From Bacteroidia bacterium (GTDB taxonomy: Bacteria > Bacteroidota > Bacteroidia > Cytophagales > Cyclobacteriaceae): a DNA stretch of 51,246 nt. The notes beneath the pieces are model-generated. The model did not search any database and was not told where the DNA came from. It saw only the letters and a list, made by a program, of their open reading frames with translations. A program made the position numbers and the translations under genes. The stretch is taken from positions 1 through 51,246 of the forward strand of contig JAUHYU010000029.1 of the NCBI GenBank assembly GCA_030426345.1, in the 5' to 3' direction. This document shows positions 42,362 to 50,496 of the stretch, one piece after another. Numbering within the stretch: the first letter of the stretch is position 1; each line of letters begins with the position of its first letter.

Positions 42362-42613
42362 CTATTGATTTTTCGGTTGACTCCTGATAAAAATCACACC
42401 GGCTGATGGTTTATACCCATGTTTGAAAATCAGCTCGCCATAATGGCTATCGTAAGTAATAATCGTTCGGTCTTCTTTTATAGCTATGTTCATGACTTCC
42501 TTATCTGAAATGCTTGGATCATCAACTCCAATTGACTTTATGTCAAAATCAACGGATTTCAAGTAAGTGATACTAGAGAACGGAATATTTTCGTTGGCGA
42601 GAAATTTCAACAA
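42362..42613 (-). CDS. DUF5615 PIN-like protein, short (putative toxin)
   Basis: An 83-residue protein beginning L-K-F-L-A-N-E-N-I-P and containing D-R-T-I-I-T-Y-D-S-H-Y-G-E-L, the acidic signatures of the DUF5615 PIN-like nuclease fold (usual Asp pattern F-L-x-D-E-N and I-x-T-x-D-x-D). The first Asp is Asn here, and the protein ends about 30 residues before the usual C-terminus. It follows a DUF433 gene by 11 bp, the standard arrangement of this toxin-antitoxin-like pair. It may be inactive. Confidence 0.72.
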   Translation of the reverse strand: MLKFLANENIPFSSITYLKSVDFDIKSIGVDDPSISDKEVMNIAIKEDRTIITYDSHYGELIFKHGYKPSAGVIFIRSQPKNQ

Positions 42614-42624
42614 TTAGGGTATTT

Positions 42625-42858
42625 TTAGGCGTTCGTATAAAGAAGTCCGTCTTTTAAACAATCTTGAATATAGAGAAAAACGGCTTTCAATGATTCTCGA
42701 GTGAGTCTGGGATAGTTTTCAAGAATTTGATCCTCTGACCATCCTTCGGCGAGCAGCCCAATGATATGCTCTACAGAAATCCTAGTGCCTTTGACGGTTG
42801 GTTTGCCCAAAAGCGCAGATTCATTTGCTACTATGTGATTTCTCCATTCCATAATCAA
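42625..42858 (-). CDS. DUF433 protein (putative antitoxin)
   Basis: A 77-residue protein with the complete DUF433 pattern: K-P-T-V-K-G-T-R-I-S-V-E-H-I-I-G-L-L-A-E-G-W-S and I-L-E-N-Y-P-R-L-T. Members have a winged-helix-like fold and are paired with DUF5615 PIN-like proteins. It is the first gene of the pair and probably represses its own promoter, which would lie in 42859-42890. Confidence 0.85.
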   Translation of the reverse strand: MIMEWRNHIVANESALLGKPTVKGTRISVEHIIGLLAEGWSEDQILENYPRLTRESLKAVFLYIQDCLKDGLLYTNA

Positions 42859-42952
42859 ATTTACGAATTTTCGCGTTATTTAGTTAATCCATACAGATTC
42901 TGCTGCGCTGTACGCTCATAAAGGCTTTATGCGCTCAAAGGAATTTTTTCAG

Positions 42953-42975
42953 AAAAAAGCCTCTAAAATCCATGA
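42953..42975 (+). repeat. Intergenic CCATG element, copy 4
   Basis: AAAAAAGCCTCT followed by AAAATCCATGA, almost identical to the copies at 14218 and 48269. It lies in the 276-bp gap upstream of the DUF433 gene and downstream of the large permease gene, where no open frame is convincing. Confidence 0.85.
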
Positions 42976-43134
42976 ACTGAATAGTAGTAAAGAATTTGGC
43001 TAGCGACTGTTCGATCAATTGCAATGTCGGACATTTATAGTAGGATTTGCAATCCGTCTATTTACAATATAAACAAGGACTCCGGCGTGATGTTGTTTGT
43101 AGATGCGGATTATAAATCCTATAACGTCGGTTTA

Positions 43135-45435
43135 TTATTCATCCTTAATCTCTTCGATTGGGTTTGTCATAGTGGCTTTTATGGTTTGAAAACTTAGTGT
43201 CACCAAGGCAACTAATGTCACAAGAATAACAGCCTCAGAGAAAATCCAAACATTTAGTTCAATCTTATTGGCAAAACGTGTTAGCCATTGATTCATCAGA
43301 TAGTAGCCGATTGGTACGGCAATTATAAAAGCAACCATGATGCGCTTTGTAAATGTTAAGGTCAATATATTTACAATATCCAATGAAGTTGCACCAAGGA
43401 TCTTACGGATGCCCATTTCTTTAGTTCGACTCTGAATGACAGCCCAGGAAAGGGCAAATAACCCAAAACACGACAATATCATGCTTATAACTGCAAAAGC
43501 AACTATTATTCGAAAGAAGAACGATTCTTCTGTGTATTTTTTTGCGATGTCCTCTTGAATGAAGTGGTAGTTGAATGGATAATAGGGAAATACTGTTTTC
43601 CATTCTGATTGTAACAGTAGTAGCAATTTAGATAAGTCACCTCCACTATAATCAATTAATAATACTCCCCCGTTATTGTTATAAGAAATGATTACTGGTG
43701 GAATTTCTTGCTTGAACGAGCCACAAGTAAAATCTTCTACCACACCTTTGATAATATCATTTGTACCAGGCACTTGTTTGCCAATTGGATCCTTTAGATT
43801 AAATTGGCGGACTAATGTTTGATTGACCAATTTCCCATCATTCCTTTCCGACGGAAATTCACCTTCTACTAACTTCAAGTCCAAAGTTTTTATAAAATCA
43901 TCATCACCCCCAAGTAAATAAGGGGTGTAGAATTTATCGTTATCCATATCTAAGTTATATCGAGCAATCACACCTCCAATAATTGGATTTCCACTACTGA
44001 GCGCTACATTATTAACGTCAGGAAACTGAATGATTTTTTGCTTCATGATAGGAAGCATATTTTTGGATTTTTTATCGGGAGTACTTAATTGAATAATATT
44101 TCGATTAAAGCCCAAGGGCGCATTTTCCAGATAATGCATCTGCTGAATTATCGTAATGGAACAGATTGCTAACGTAATTGAGATGACAAATTGAATTGTA
44201 AATAGGGCTCTGCTGAAGACAACCTTGTGAGTGCCTTTGGACATTAAGCTTATTGGCTTCATTTTCCATTGCTTTGATACAGACAGTAGCACTATCAGAG
44301 TTCCTGATACGAACAAAACGGCACCTATCAAAGTGACCACTTTCATGTTCAGAAAATATTCGGGGGACAAGTTGGCCTCAAAAACAGAATTAAAAACTGG
44401 AACCGTAAGCAAGGTGACAACCAATGATAGCAGGTAGCCAATAAAAATATAAACACCAGCCTCTAAAATGGAATATCTGAATAAACTTTGTGGGGTAATT
44501 CCCAGCGTTTTTTTAATACCAATTTCTTTGCTCCTGTCTTGCCAGAAAAGTAAGAAGAGGTTTATAAAGTTGAAGCCTGCAATAAAAAGAATTAAGGCAC
44601 AAATGATATATCCCACATTCATAAACATGGGGCTTCTTGTTTTCATAAAGCTCATATTATTGTCTGTATTGAAATATGAGTTTACAAGGGGATCTAGAAA
44701 GTAGTCTAATTTTCCAGGCCCCAATAGACTTGGACGTTGATCGTCGGTATTGATTTTCTGTTGTAAAGATTTGGATGTATTGTTGTTGAGCAAAACATAA
44801 CTGGCCCCACCCCACCATTTGCTCGGGAATGCAGAATGAACCATGAGTGCGTCAAAATTGAGATGACTGTTTTCATCGGGTTTGTCTACTACTGCAGCAA
44901 CCGTTAACAATTGGGTAGTGTCAGGGTTGTGAAGCGCAATTTCGTTGCCAACAACATTCGTCTGACCAAAAAGGATCATGGCCATCTTCTTCGAAAGCAC
45001 AATATTACCCAAAGACAGGCAGCTGCTTCTGTCCCCATGAGATATTGGGAAATCAAACATCGAAAAGAATGAACTATCGACGGATAAGACGTCCAAATCA
45101 TGAAATGTATTTCCTTGTGCCTCTATGCTGATATTATCAATGTCGTACAGCTGGCAGATGTTTTCTACTTCTGCATAGTTCATTGTCAGGAAGTTTTTTA
45201 GTTGATCAGGAATGAACGCTACACGATGATTGCCGCCCATAGGGTCACTACTAAACATTTGAAATATCCTGTCCTGTTTAGAATGGAACTTATCTGTGTT
45301 TGTTTCATAAACAAGAAATGATATTAGAATATTCGAACAGACGAAGCCAACTGCAAGACTCAAAAGTATGACTGAAGTATAGACTCTCTTATTCCATAGA
45401 TTCCTTAAGATGAGTTTTAGATTATGATTTATCAT
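43135..45435 (-). CDS. Large FtsX-type ABC transporter permease (MacB-PCD, two domains)
   Basis: The start is set at ATG 45435 (M-I-N-H-N-L-K-L-I-L-R-N-L-W), which places the conserved amphipathic start right before helix 1. The 766-residue protein has the tandem arrangement of Bacteroidota FtsX permeases: helix, MacB-PCD domain, three helices, then the same again (R-T-K-E-M-G-I-R-K-I-L-G-A-T in the second half). It carries no ATPase domain and no ATPase gene is nearby. It stands alone. Substrate unknown. Confidence 0.9.
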   Translation of the reverse strand: MINHNLKLILRNLWNKRVYTSVILLSLAVGFVCSNILISFLVYETNTDKFHSKQDRIFQMFSSDPMGGNHRVAFIPDQLKNFLTMNYAEVENICQLYDIDNISIEAQGNTFHDLDVLSVDSSFFSMFDFPISHGDRSSCLSLGNIVLSKKMAMILFGQTNVVGNEIALHNPDTTQLLTVAAVVDKPDENSHLNFDALMVHSAFPSKWWGGASYVLLNNNTSKSLQQKINTDDQRPSLLGPGKLDYFLDPLVNSYFNTDNNMSFMKTRSPMFMNVGYIICALILFIAGFNFINLFLLFWQDRSKEIGIKKTLGITPQSLFRYSILEAGVYIFIGYLLSLVVTLLTVPVFNSVFEANLSPEYFLNMKVVTLIGAVLFVSGTLIVLLSVSKQWKMKPISLMSKGTHKVVFSRALFTIQFVISITLAICSITIIQQMHYLENAPLGFNRNIIQLSTPDKKSKNMLPIMKQKIIQFPDVNNVALSSGNPIIGGVIARYNLDMDNDKFYTPYLLGGDDDFIKTLDLKLVEGEFPSERNDGKLVNQTLVRQFNLKDPIGKQVPGTNDIIKGVVEDFTCGSFKQEIPPVIISYNNNGGVLLIDYSGGDLSKLLLLLQSEWKTVFPYYPFNYHFIQEDIAKKYTEESFFFRIIVAFAVISMILSCFGLFALSWAVIQSRTKEMGIRKILGATSLDIVNILTLTFTKRIMVAFIIAVPIGYYLMNQWLTRFANKIELNVWIFSEAVILVTLVALVTLSFQTIKATMTNPIEEIKDE

Positions 45436-45597
45436 GATTGAATAGTTATTACTTTTTCCTGGGTCTTGTCTGTAGCAATACGGATATGGCATTTTACATA
45501 ACAACAGAGTATGTGAATTATGAATGCTTGAACCATTCCAATTACTAATCTATCATTTTTTTGCGAAAAAGTAATTCATATATTCCATTTGTTAAGA

Positions 45598-46392
45598 TCA
45601 AGAAATTTCAAAATCATCCCAGTCCAGATAGACAGGAAATTTCTTGCGGAAAGATTGTAATTCTTTGAGGTTCAACGTGGTAGTTTGGAGGTTGGGTTGA
45701 TCGTTAAGTTCGTTGAGCGTATGACCTTTGAAATCGTAAACGGCTGAACTTCCAACATAATCTATCCCAACACCGTCGGAGCCAATTCTGTTTACACCGA
45801 TGGTGTAGCATTGGTTTTCTAGCGACCGGGCCTTGAGCAAAGTATCCCAAACTTCAGTCCTTGGCTTGGGCCAGTTGGCCACATAGATCAACAGATCATA
45901 ATCAAATGCCTCTGTGGCCTTGTCGTAGCGGTTTCTGCTCCAAAGTGGAAAGCGAAGATCGTAGCAGATCAGCGGCATGATTTTCCATCCACGAAAGTTG
46001 TAGATCAAGCGCTGTTTGCCTTGGGTGAAGGTCTGGTGCTCATCGCCCATGCGAAAGAGGTGGCTTTTGTCGTAATAGCTAAAGCTGCCATCAGGAGCCA
46101 CCCAATACAATCGGTTGTAAAATTTGTTGGATTCTTTGACGATGTAGCTCCCAACGATGGCCGCATCTTTTTGCCGGGCCATTTGGTTCATCCATCGAAA
46201 GGTCTTGTAGTTCATGGGTTCTGCAAGGTTTTTTGCCTCCATAGAAAACCCCGTGTTGAACATCTCGGGCAAGATGATGATGTCGGTATGCTCCTCGATC
46301 TGCCAAATCTTTTCTTCCAGCATAGCGAGGTTGGCATCTACATCTTGCCAGTAAATATCCGTTTGGATCAGTGTGGTTTTCAGTTCATTCAA
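45598..46392 (-). CDS. Nitrilase-superfamily amidase (omega-amidase type)
   Basis: A 264-residue carbon-nitrogen hydrolase. The catalytic triad is visible: Glu in I-I-L-P-E-M-F-N-T-G-F, Lys in Y-Y-D-K-S-H-L-F, and Cys in M-P-L-I-C-Y-D-L-R-F-P. The sequence resembles YafV/Nit2-like omega-amidases, which hydrolyse 2-oxoglutaramate or similar amides. It begins 4 bp after the peptide deformylase stop, so the two are co-transcribed. Confidence 0.92.
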   Translation of the reverse strand: MNELKTTLIQTDIYWQDVDANLAMLEEKIWQIEEHTDIIILPEMFNTGFSMEAKNLAEPMNYKTFRWMNQMARQKDAAIVGSYIVKESNKFYNRLYWVAPDGSFSYYDKSHLFRMGDEHQTFTQGKQRLIYNFRGWKIMPLICYDLRFPLWSRNRYDKATEAFDYDLLIYVANWPKPRTEVWDTLLKARSLENQCYTIGVNRIGSDGVGIDYVGSSAVYDFKGHTLNELNDQPNLQTTTLNLKELQSFRKKFPVYLDWDDFEIS

Positions 46393-46396
46393 AACC

Positions 46397-46951
46397 TTAT
46401 CGCTTTTTGGGAAAACTCATGCGGTAGTCCGCCTTTACGATGCCTTTGCTGATGTTGGTCAGTTTGCTCTTTAAAAGTCGTTTCTTAAAAGCAGAAAGAT
46501 GGTCGGTAAATAAAATGCCTTCGATATGGTCGTATTCGTGCTGGATGATCCTTGCCTGCATCCCGTCAAACTCCTCGGTATGCTCCTCCCAGTTTTCATC
46601 AAAATAATGAATTTTAACTTTTGGTTGTCGCGACACATCTTCGCGGATGTGGGGGATACTCAGGCAGCCTTCCTCAAAAACCCATTTTTCTCCATGCTCT
46701 TCTATGATTTCAGGATTGATAAATACCTGCCGCCATTCTCCTATTTCCTCATCTTCCAGCGGTGACGCATCGGCAATAAACATGCGTAGGCTTTTGCCAA
46801 TTTGCGGTGCAGCCAGACCAATTCCGTTGGCATTGTACATGGTTTCGTACATATCTGCTGCGAGTGCTTTTACGTCAAGTTCGTCTTTCATAATATCCTG
46901 AGCCGGCTTTTTCAAAACCGGATTACCATAAGCTACAATAGGGTAAACCAT
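46397..46951 (-). CDS. def: Peptide deformylase
   Basis: A 184-residue enzyme with all three motifs: G-I-G-L-A-A-P-Q-I-G, E-E-G-C-L-S-I-P (metal Cys) and Q-H-E-Y-D-H-I-E-G-I-L-F (two metal His and catalytic Glu). It removes the formyl group from nascent proteins. It is upstream of and coupled to the nitrilase gene. Length and motifs are those of an active type I/II enzyme. Confidence 0.97.
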   Translation of the reverse strand: MVYPIVAYGNPVLKKPAQDIMKDELDVKALAADMYETMYNANGIGLAAPQIGKSLRMFIADASPLEDEEIGEWRQVFINPEIIEEHGEKWVFEEGCLSIPHIREDVSRQPKVKIHYFDENWEEHTEEFDGMQARIIQHEYDHIEGILFTDHLSAFKKRLLKSKLTNISKGIVKADYRMSFPKKR

Positions 46952-47044
46952 TCACTGATTTTTTTGATAAATTGCAAAGTTACAAAACACGAATGAAAAT
47001 GCCGCTCTAAAATTTCAAACATCAATTTTAGCGGTATAAATCAT

Positions 47045-47058
47045 CCAAAAATCCATGA
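47045..47058 (+). repeat. Partial CCATG element
   Basis: CCAAAAATCCATGA lies between peptide deformylase and the Crp-like gene. The A-run/GCC block of full units is missing, so it is a core-only copy. Confidence 0.5.
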
Positions 47059-47097
47059 AACCGGATGAGAAATTGTTTGAACCTAAATCGTTGAGAA

Positions 47098-47634
47098 ATG
47101 AATACATGGCAAAAGTTTATTGAAAAGTTAGAAAGCCATGGTTTGTGGGAATCAGCAATAAGACTGAAGCGGAATGAATATTTGAAAGTCAGGGGAAGTG
47201 TCGATACAAATATTTACTTTATTGTTGATGGCAGTATGAGGATATTTGTTGTCGATGAATTCGAAGAACATACTATCCGCTTTGGGTATCAAAACAACAT
47301 AATCGCCGTACTGGATTCGTTTATCACTGAAGAGCCTTCTGACCTCTACATTCAAGCAATTAAAAAGACAGAACTCAAAGTTGCCAAAAAGAAGGCCTTC
47401 ATGGAATGGACGCAGCAATCGCCAGAAAATCTTACCCTATGGCATAAAATATTGGAAAATATGATCTATCAACAGATGGAGCGGGAAAGGGATATTTTGA
47501 CATCCTCGCCGGCAGAAAGGTATAGACGGGTGTTGAAAAGAAGTCCACAACTGTTTCAGGAAATACCGAATAGATATATTGCAGCCTATTTAAGAATGAC
47601 TCCTGAAACATTGTCGAGGCTCAAAAAACCTTGA
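47098..47634 (+). CDS. Crp/Fnr-family transcriptional regulator
   Basis: A 178-residue regulator: a cyclic-nucleotide-binding fold (about 15-120, with V-D-T-N-I-Y-F-I-V-D-G-S-M-R and I-R-F-G-Y-Q-N-N) and a short helix-turn-helix near the end (I-P-N-R-Y-I-A-A-Y-L-R-M-T-P-E-T-L-S-R-L), which is the usual Bacteroidota form. Most members of this subgroup lack a clear cAMP site. The DinB gene follows and its longest frame overlaps the stop, so the two may be co-transcribed. Confidence 0.9.
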   Translation: MNTWQKFIEKLESHGLWESAIRLKRNEYLKVRGSVDTNIYFIVDGSMRIFVVDEFEEHTIRFGYQNNIIAVLDSFITEEPSDLYIQAIKKTELKVAKKKAFMEWTQQSPENLTLWHKILENMIYQQMERERDILTSSPAERYRRVLKRSPQLFQEIPNRYIAAYLRMTPETLSRLKKP

Positions 47635-47684
47635 TTCAAATCAATGTAAAGGAAATTTGCGCTATCGACATTTGTAGTAAAAAA

Positions 47685-48269
47685 ATGAAAATAGAATCAG
47701 AAGTCTTAATCCCAGACCTAATTGAAAGAACAAGGGTTAATCTGAACGATGCGGTAAAATTGGAATCTTTTTCTCTTGAGGCACTTAATTGGAAAGAGCA
47801 TCCAGAGAGCTGGAGCGCGTTGGAGTGCATGGAGCACTTAAATCTTTATGGGGATTTTTACCTGCCAGAATTTGAGGACAGGATATCTAAAAGTAAGTTT
47901 GATTTTGTGAAGGAATTCAAGAGCGGAACCCTCGGTAACTACTTTGCAAAAAGCATGCTTCCAAAAGAAAAGTTGAATAAGATGAAAACCTTTAAGGACA
48001 AAAATCCAATTGGAAGTAACTTGTCCATATCTTCGATAGATAGGTTTGTCGAACAACAAAAGAGGACTTTGGATCTACTTGATAAATCCAGGAAAATTGA
48101 CCTGAATAGGACTAAGTCATCCATCAGTATTTCAAAATATATCAAATTGAAATTGGGCGATGCCTTTAGGGTTGTAATTTATCACAATCAAAGACATATA
48201 GTTCAGGCGCAACGTGTTTTGAGTAAATACAAAGAATCCGCTCTACAGCCAAAATCGGTTTTACCATGA
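47685..48269 (+). CDS. DinB-family protein
   Basis: The start is set at ATG 47685 (M-K-I-E-S-E-V), since the longer frame would begin at a TTG inside the Crp-like stop. The 194-residue product has the four-helix DinB/YfiT pattern: W-S-A-L-E-C-M-E-H-L-N-L-Y (first His of the metal site) and V-I-Y-H-N-Q-R-H-I-V-Q-A-Q-R (two further His). These proteins often act as metal-dependent thiol transferases or in stress response. The partner thiol is unknown here. Confidence 0.82.
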   Translation: MKIESEVLIPDLIERTRVNLNDAVKLESFSLEALNWKEHPESWSALECMEHLNLYGDFYLPEFEDRISKSKFDFVKEFKSGTLGNYFAKSMLPKEKLNKMKTFKDKNPIGSNLSISSIDRFVEQQKRTLDLLDKSRKIDLNRTKSSISISKYIKLKLGDAFRVVIYHNQRHIVQAQRVLSKYKESALQPKSVLP

Positions 48270-48292
48270 AAAAAAGCCTCTAAAATCCATGA
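48269..48292 (+). repeat. Intergenic CCATG element, copy 5
   Basis: A run of seven As, then GCCTCT and AAAATCCATGA. It begins at the last base of the DinB stop codon and lies 74 bp before the second sulfatase. It is almost identical to copies at 14218 and 42953. Confidence 0.85.
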
Positions 48293-48365
48293 AAGTGGCA
48301 TGGCCGGAGCAAATTAAAATTATGGTTATTTTGCCAATATTTAGAAACCTAAAAAATATAAATAG

Positions 48366-49682
48366 ATGAAACTGCTGTTTTACGTGCTTTCGATTTTGCT
48401 CCTCCAGTTTTCCTGTGTACCTCGAAAGTTTGATGCTCCTAATATAATCTTGATCATGGCAGATGATCTAGGCTATGGGGACTTGGGCTGCTATGGCAAT
48501 ACAAATATCAAAACTCCTAATTTAGATAAAATGGCCTCGGAGGGGCTGAGATTTATGGATTATCATTCCAATGGTGCTGTTTGCTCCCCAACTAGGGCGG
48601 CGTTACTCACCGGGAGGTACCAGCAAAGAAGTGGCATCGAAGGCGTGGTCTATGCCAAGGGGGAAACGCGGCAAACGGGGTTGGATATAAAAGAAGTGAC
48701 GTTTGCTGATTTTATGAAAAGTGCCGGCTATGCTACCGGGATTGTTGGCAAGTGGCATCTTGGTTATAATGTCGACTTCAATCCCATCTATCAGGGGTTT
48801 GATTTCTTTCGGGGATATGTGAGTGGAAATATCGATTATCATTCGCATCTGGATGGTGTGGGCATTCCGGATTGGTGGCACGACCTTGAAAAAACCGAAG
48901 AAGAAGGCTATGTGACGGACCTGATTACCAAATATGCCATTTCATTTATAGAAGAGAACAAAAGCAAACCGTTTTGTCTATACGTATCACATGAATCGCC
49001 GCATTATCCATTTCAGGGTAGAAATGACGAGCCGGAGCGTTTGCTGAATGGTGAATTTAAGCCAACGGGTACAGCTGAGCAAAAAAAGATAGCCTATAAG
49101 GAAATGATAGAGGTAATGGATGAAGGAGTAGGCGATATATTTACAACTCTCAAAAAGTTGGGGTTGAAGGAGAATACTTTCGTTTTTTTCTGCTCTGATA
49201 ACGGTGGCATTAGAGAAATTGGGAGTAATGGAAACCTAAGGGGAAATAAGGGTAAATTATGGGAAGGCGGTCATCGCGTACCTGCGATTGCCTGGTGGCC
49301 AAGGTACATTGAGCCCGGAAAAACTACCGATGCTCAAGTCATGAGCATGGACGTATTTCCTACTTTTATCAATCTATCCAAGGTTGTGCCTAAGTATGAT
49401 TTTCAACTGGATGGCATGGATTTTACAAGGCTTTTGATTGAAAATAAACCTTCGGAGAAGCGATCATTGTTTTGGAAGTACCGAAATCAAAAAGTGGTTA
49501 GAAATGGGAAATGGAAGCTTTTGGTAGATAAAAATGATACATATCTATACAATCTGGAAGAGGATATTTCAGAACAGAATGATCTTTCAAGTACAGAAAA
49601 TACCATTACCAACCAACTCAAATCAGAACTCGAAAATTGGGAGCAGGATGTTTCTCTCGGAGTGAAACTAAGAACAAAATGA
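48366..49682 (+). CDS. Sulfatase (arylsulfatase type), second copy, lipoprotein
   Basis: A 438-residue lipoprotein (Cys17 in L-Q-F-S-C). Metal-binding D33-D34 in I-M-A-D-D-L-G-Y-G-D, the canonical formylglycine site Cys73 in C-S-P-T-R-A-A-L-L-T-G, G-K-W-H-L-G and F-F-C-S-D-N-G-G are all present. It is only distantly similar to the sulfatase at 14310, so they probably have different substrates. A CCATG-word copy at 49415-49435 encodes G-M-D-F-T-R. Confidence 0.93.
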   Translation: MKLLFYVLSILLLQFSCVPRKFDAPNIILIMADDLGYGDLGCYGNTNIKTPNLDKMASEGLRFMDYHSNGAVCSPTRAALLTGRYQQRSGIEGVVYAKGETRQTGLDIKEVTFADFMKSAGYATGIVGKWHLGYNVDFNPIYQGFDFFRGYVSGNIDYHSHLDGVGIPDWWHDLEKTEEEGYVTDLITKYAISFIEENKSKPFCLYVSHESPHYPFQGRNDEPERLLNGEFKPTGTAEQKKIAYKEMIEVMDEGVGDIFTTLKKLGLKENTFVFFCSDNGGIREIGSNGNLRGNKGKLWEGGHRVPAIAWWPRYIEPGKTTDAQVMSMDVFPTFINLSKVVPKYDFQLDGMDFTRLLIENKPSEKRSLFWKYRNQKVVRNGKWKLLVDKNDTYLYNLEEDISEQNDLSSTENTITNQLKSELENWEQDVSLGVKLRTK

Positions 49683-49867
49683 TTTGAAATAAGGGCTTGC
49701 AACAGATTTAATTAGAAATCTGAGTCTTGTTCCTTCTCTTAGCCAACTTTTACTGCCAAATATAATTTTGCATTTAAAGATTTTCGATCCATACTGCTAA
49801 CTTACCATGACGTTTAAGGCAAAGTACTGAAAAATAATTACTGACTTTTTTTTGACGATATGTCTAG

Positions 49868-50212
49868 TTACTCCCAATAAGGGGTATATCCATAATGCGC
49901 ATATACATTGAAGAGATAGTTATAATCGGCGTTGTTTGGCCAAACATCCTTGTCAAACCCTGGAGCATTTTCCAATTTTTCTTTCGGTACATTAAGAATG
50001 AACTGTTTATTAGCTGTGTCGATGGCGAACGCTTCCCAGGGTATGGCGAAGTATTTATCGCCCATTCCAAGGAATCCTCCAAAGGACAATACTACATAAG
50101 ATGCCTGGCCCTTGTTGGTATCGATCATCAAGATGTTACCAAGATTGTCCCCTTGGGCATTGACAACATCAGTCCAATCTATATTGGACGCTGATAGGTT
50201 AACTGGAAGCAT
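49868..50212 (-). CDS. PRC-barrel domain protein
   Basis: The start is set at ATG 50212 (M-L-P-V-N-L-S-A-S). The 114-residue product matches the PRC-barrel fold: V-N-A-Q-G-D-N-L-G-N-I-L-M-I-D-T, A-S-Y-V-V-L-S-F-G-G-F-L-G-M-G-D-K-Y-F-A-I-P-W-E-A-F and F-I-L-N-V-P-K-E-K-L-E-N-A-P-G-F-D. PRC-barrel proteins of this kind are often stress-associated and stand alone. No signal peptide. Binding partner unknown. Confidence 0.85.
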   Translation of the reverse strand: MLPVNLSASNIDWTDVVNAQGDNLGNILMIDTNKGQASYVVLSFGGFLGMGDKYFAIPWEAFAIDTANKQFILNVPKEKLENAPGFDKDVWPNNADYNYLFNVYAHYGYTPYWE

Positions 50213-50283
50213 AATATTTATATTAAATCTAATATTTTTTGCTATTGTATAGTAATAACCATGCCACAATTGGACGCCAATAA

Positions 50284-50317
50284 AAATCCATTAGAATCCA
50301 TGGATTCTAATGGATTT
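50284..50317. repeat. 34-bp perfect palindrome with nested ATCCAT motifs
   Basis: The 17-bp left arm AAATCCATTAGAATCCA is followed with no spacer by its exact reverse complement, centred on CCATGG. Each arm contains ATCCA twice. It lies 71 bp upstream of the PRC-barrel gene and 180 bp upstream of the copper-binding protein gene, in the divergent promoter region. Confidence 0.92.
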
Positions 50318-50386
50318 ATCAGAATATCAGCATTCTGAATTAATGAAAGCTACGTTGCGTTTGTTCCCCGTTTGAGTAATCTTATC

Positions 50387-50412
50387 CACACCAAGGCGAT
50401 CGTTTTGGTGTG
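50387..50412. promoter_or_regulatory. Inverted repeat upstream of the copper-binding protein gene
   Basis: CACACCAA (50387-50394) and TTGGTGTG (50405-50412) are perfect inverted arms around a 10-base spacer. They lie 85 bp upstream of the copper-binding protein start. They could be a repressor site or an mRNA hairpin. No metal regulator gene is nearby to name it. Confidence 0.45.
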
Positions 50413-50496
50413 CTTTGCACCAGAAATCGTATAAATAGGGATGGAGCAGTTTTTGAAATAGAGGTGAAAAAATGTTTATTTCATCCTTTATAAATC

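Noticed and set aside
47002-47034. Imperfect inverted repeat CCGCTctAAAATT / AATTTTAGCGG
   Set aside because: It needs a 2-base bulge, is AT-rich and has no T-run, so I could not assign it as a terminator or operator.
14218-48292. CCATG elements as a CRISPR array or an insertion sequence
   Set aside because: The units are kilobases apart, have no regular spacers, no terminal inverted repeats with a transposase, and no target duplications.
49703-49722. Hairpin CAGATTT / AAATCTG after the second sulfatase
   Set aside because: Arms of only 7 AT-rich bp and no T-run follow it, so it does not qualify as a terminator.
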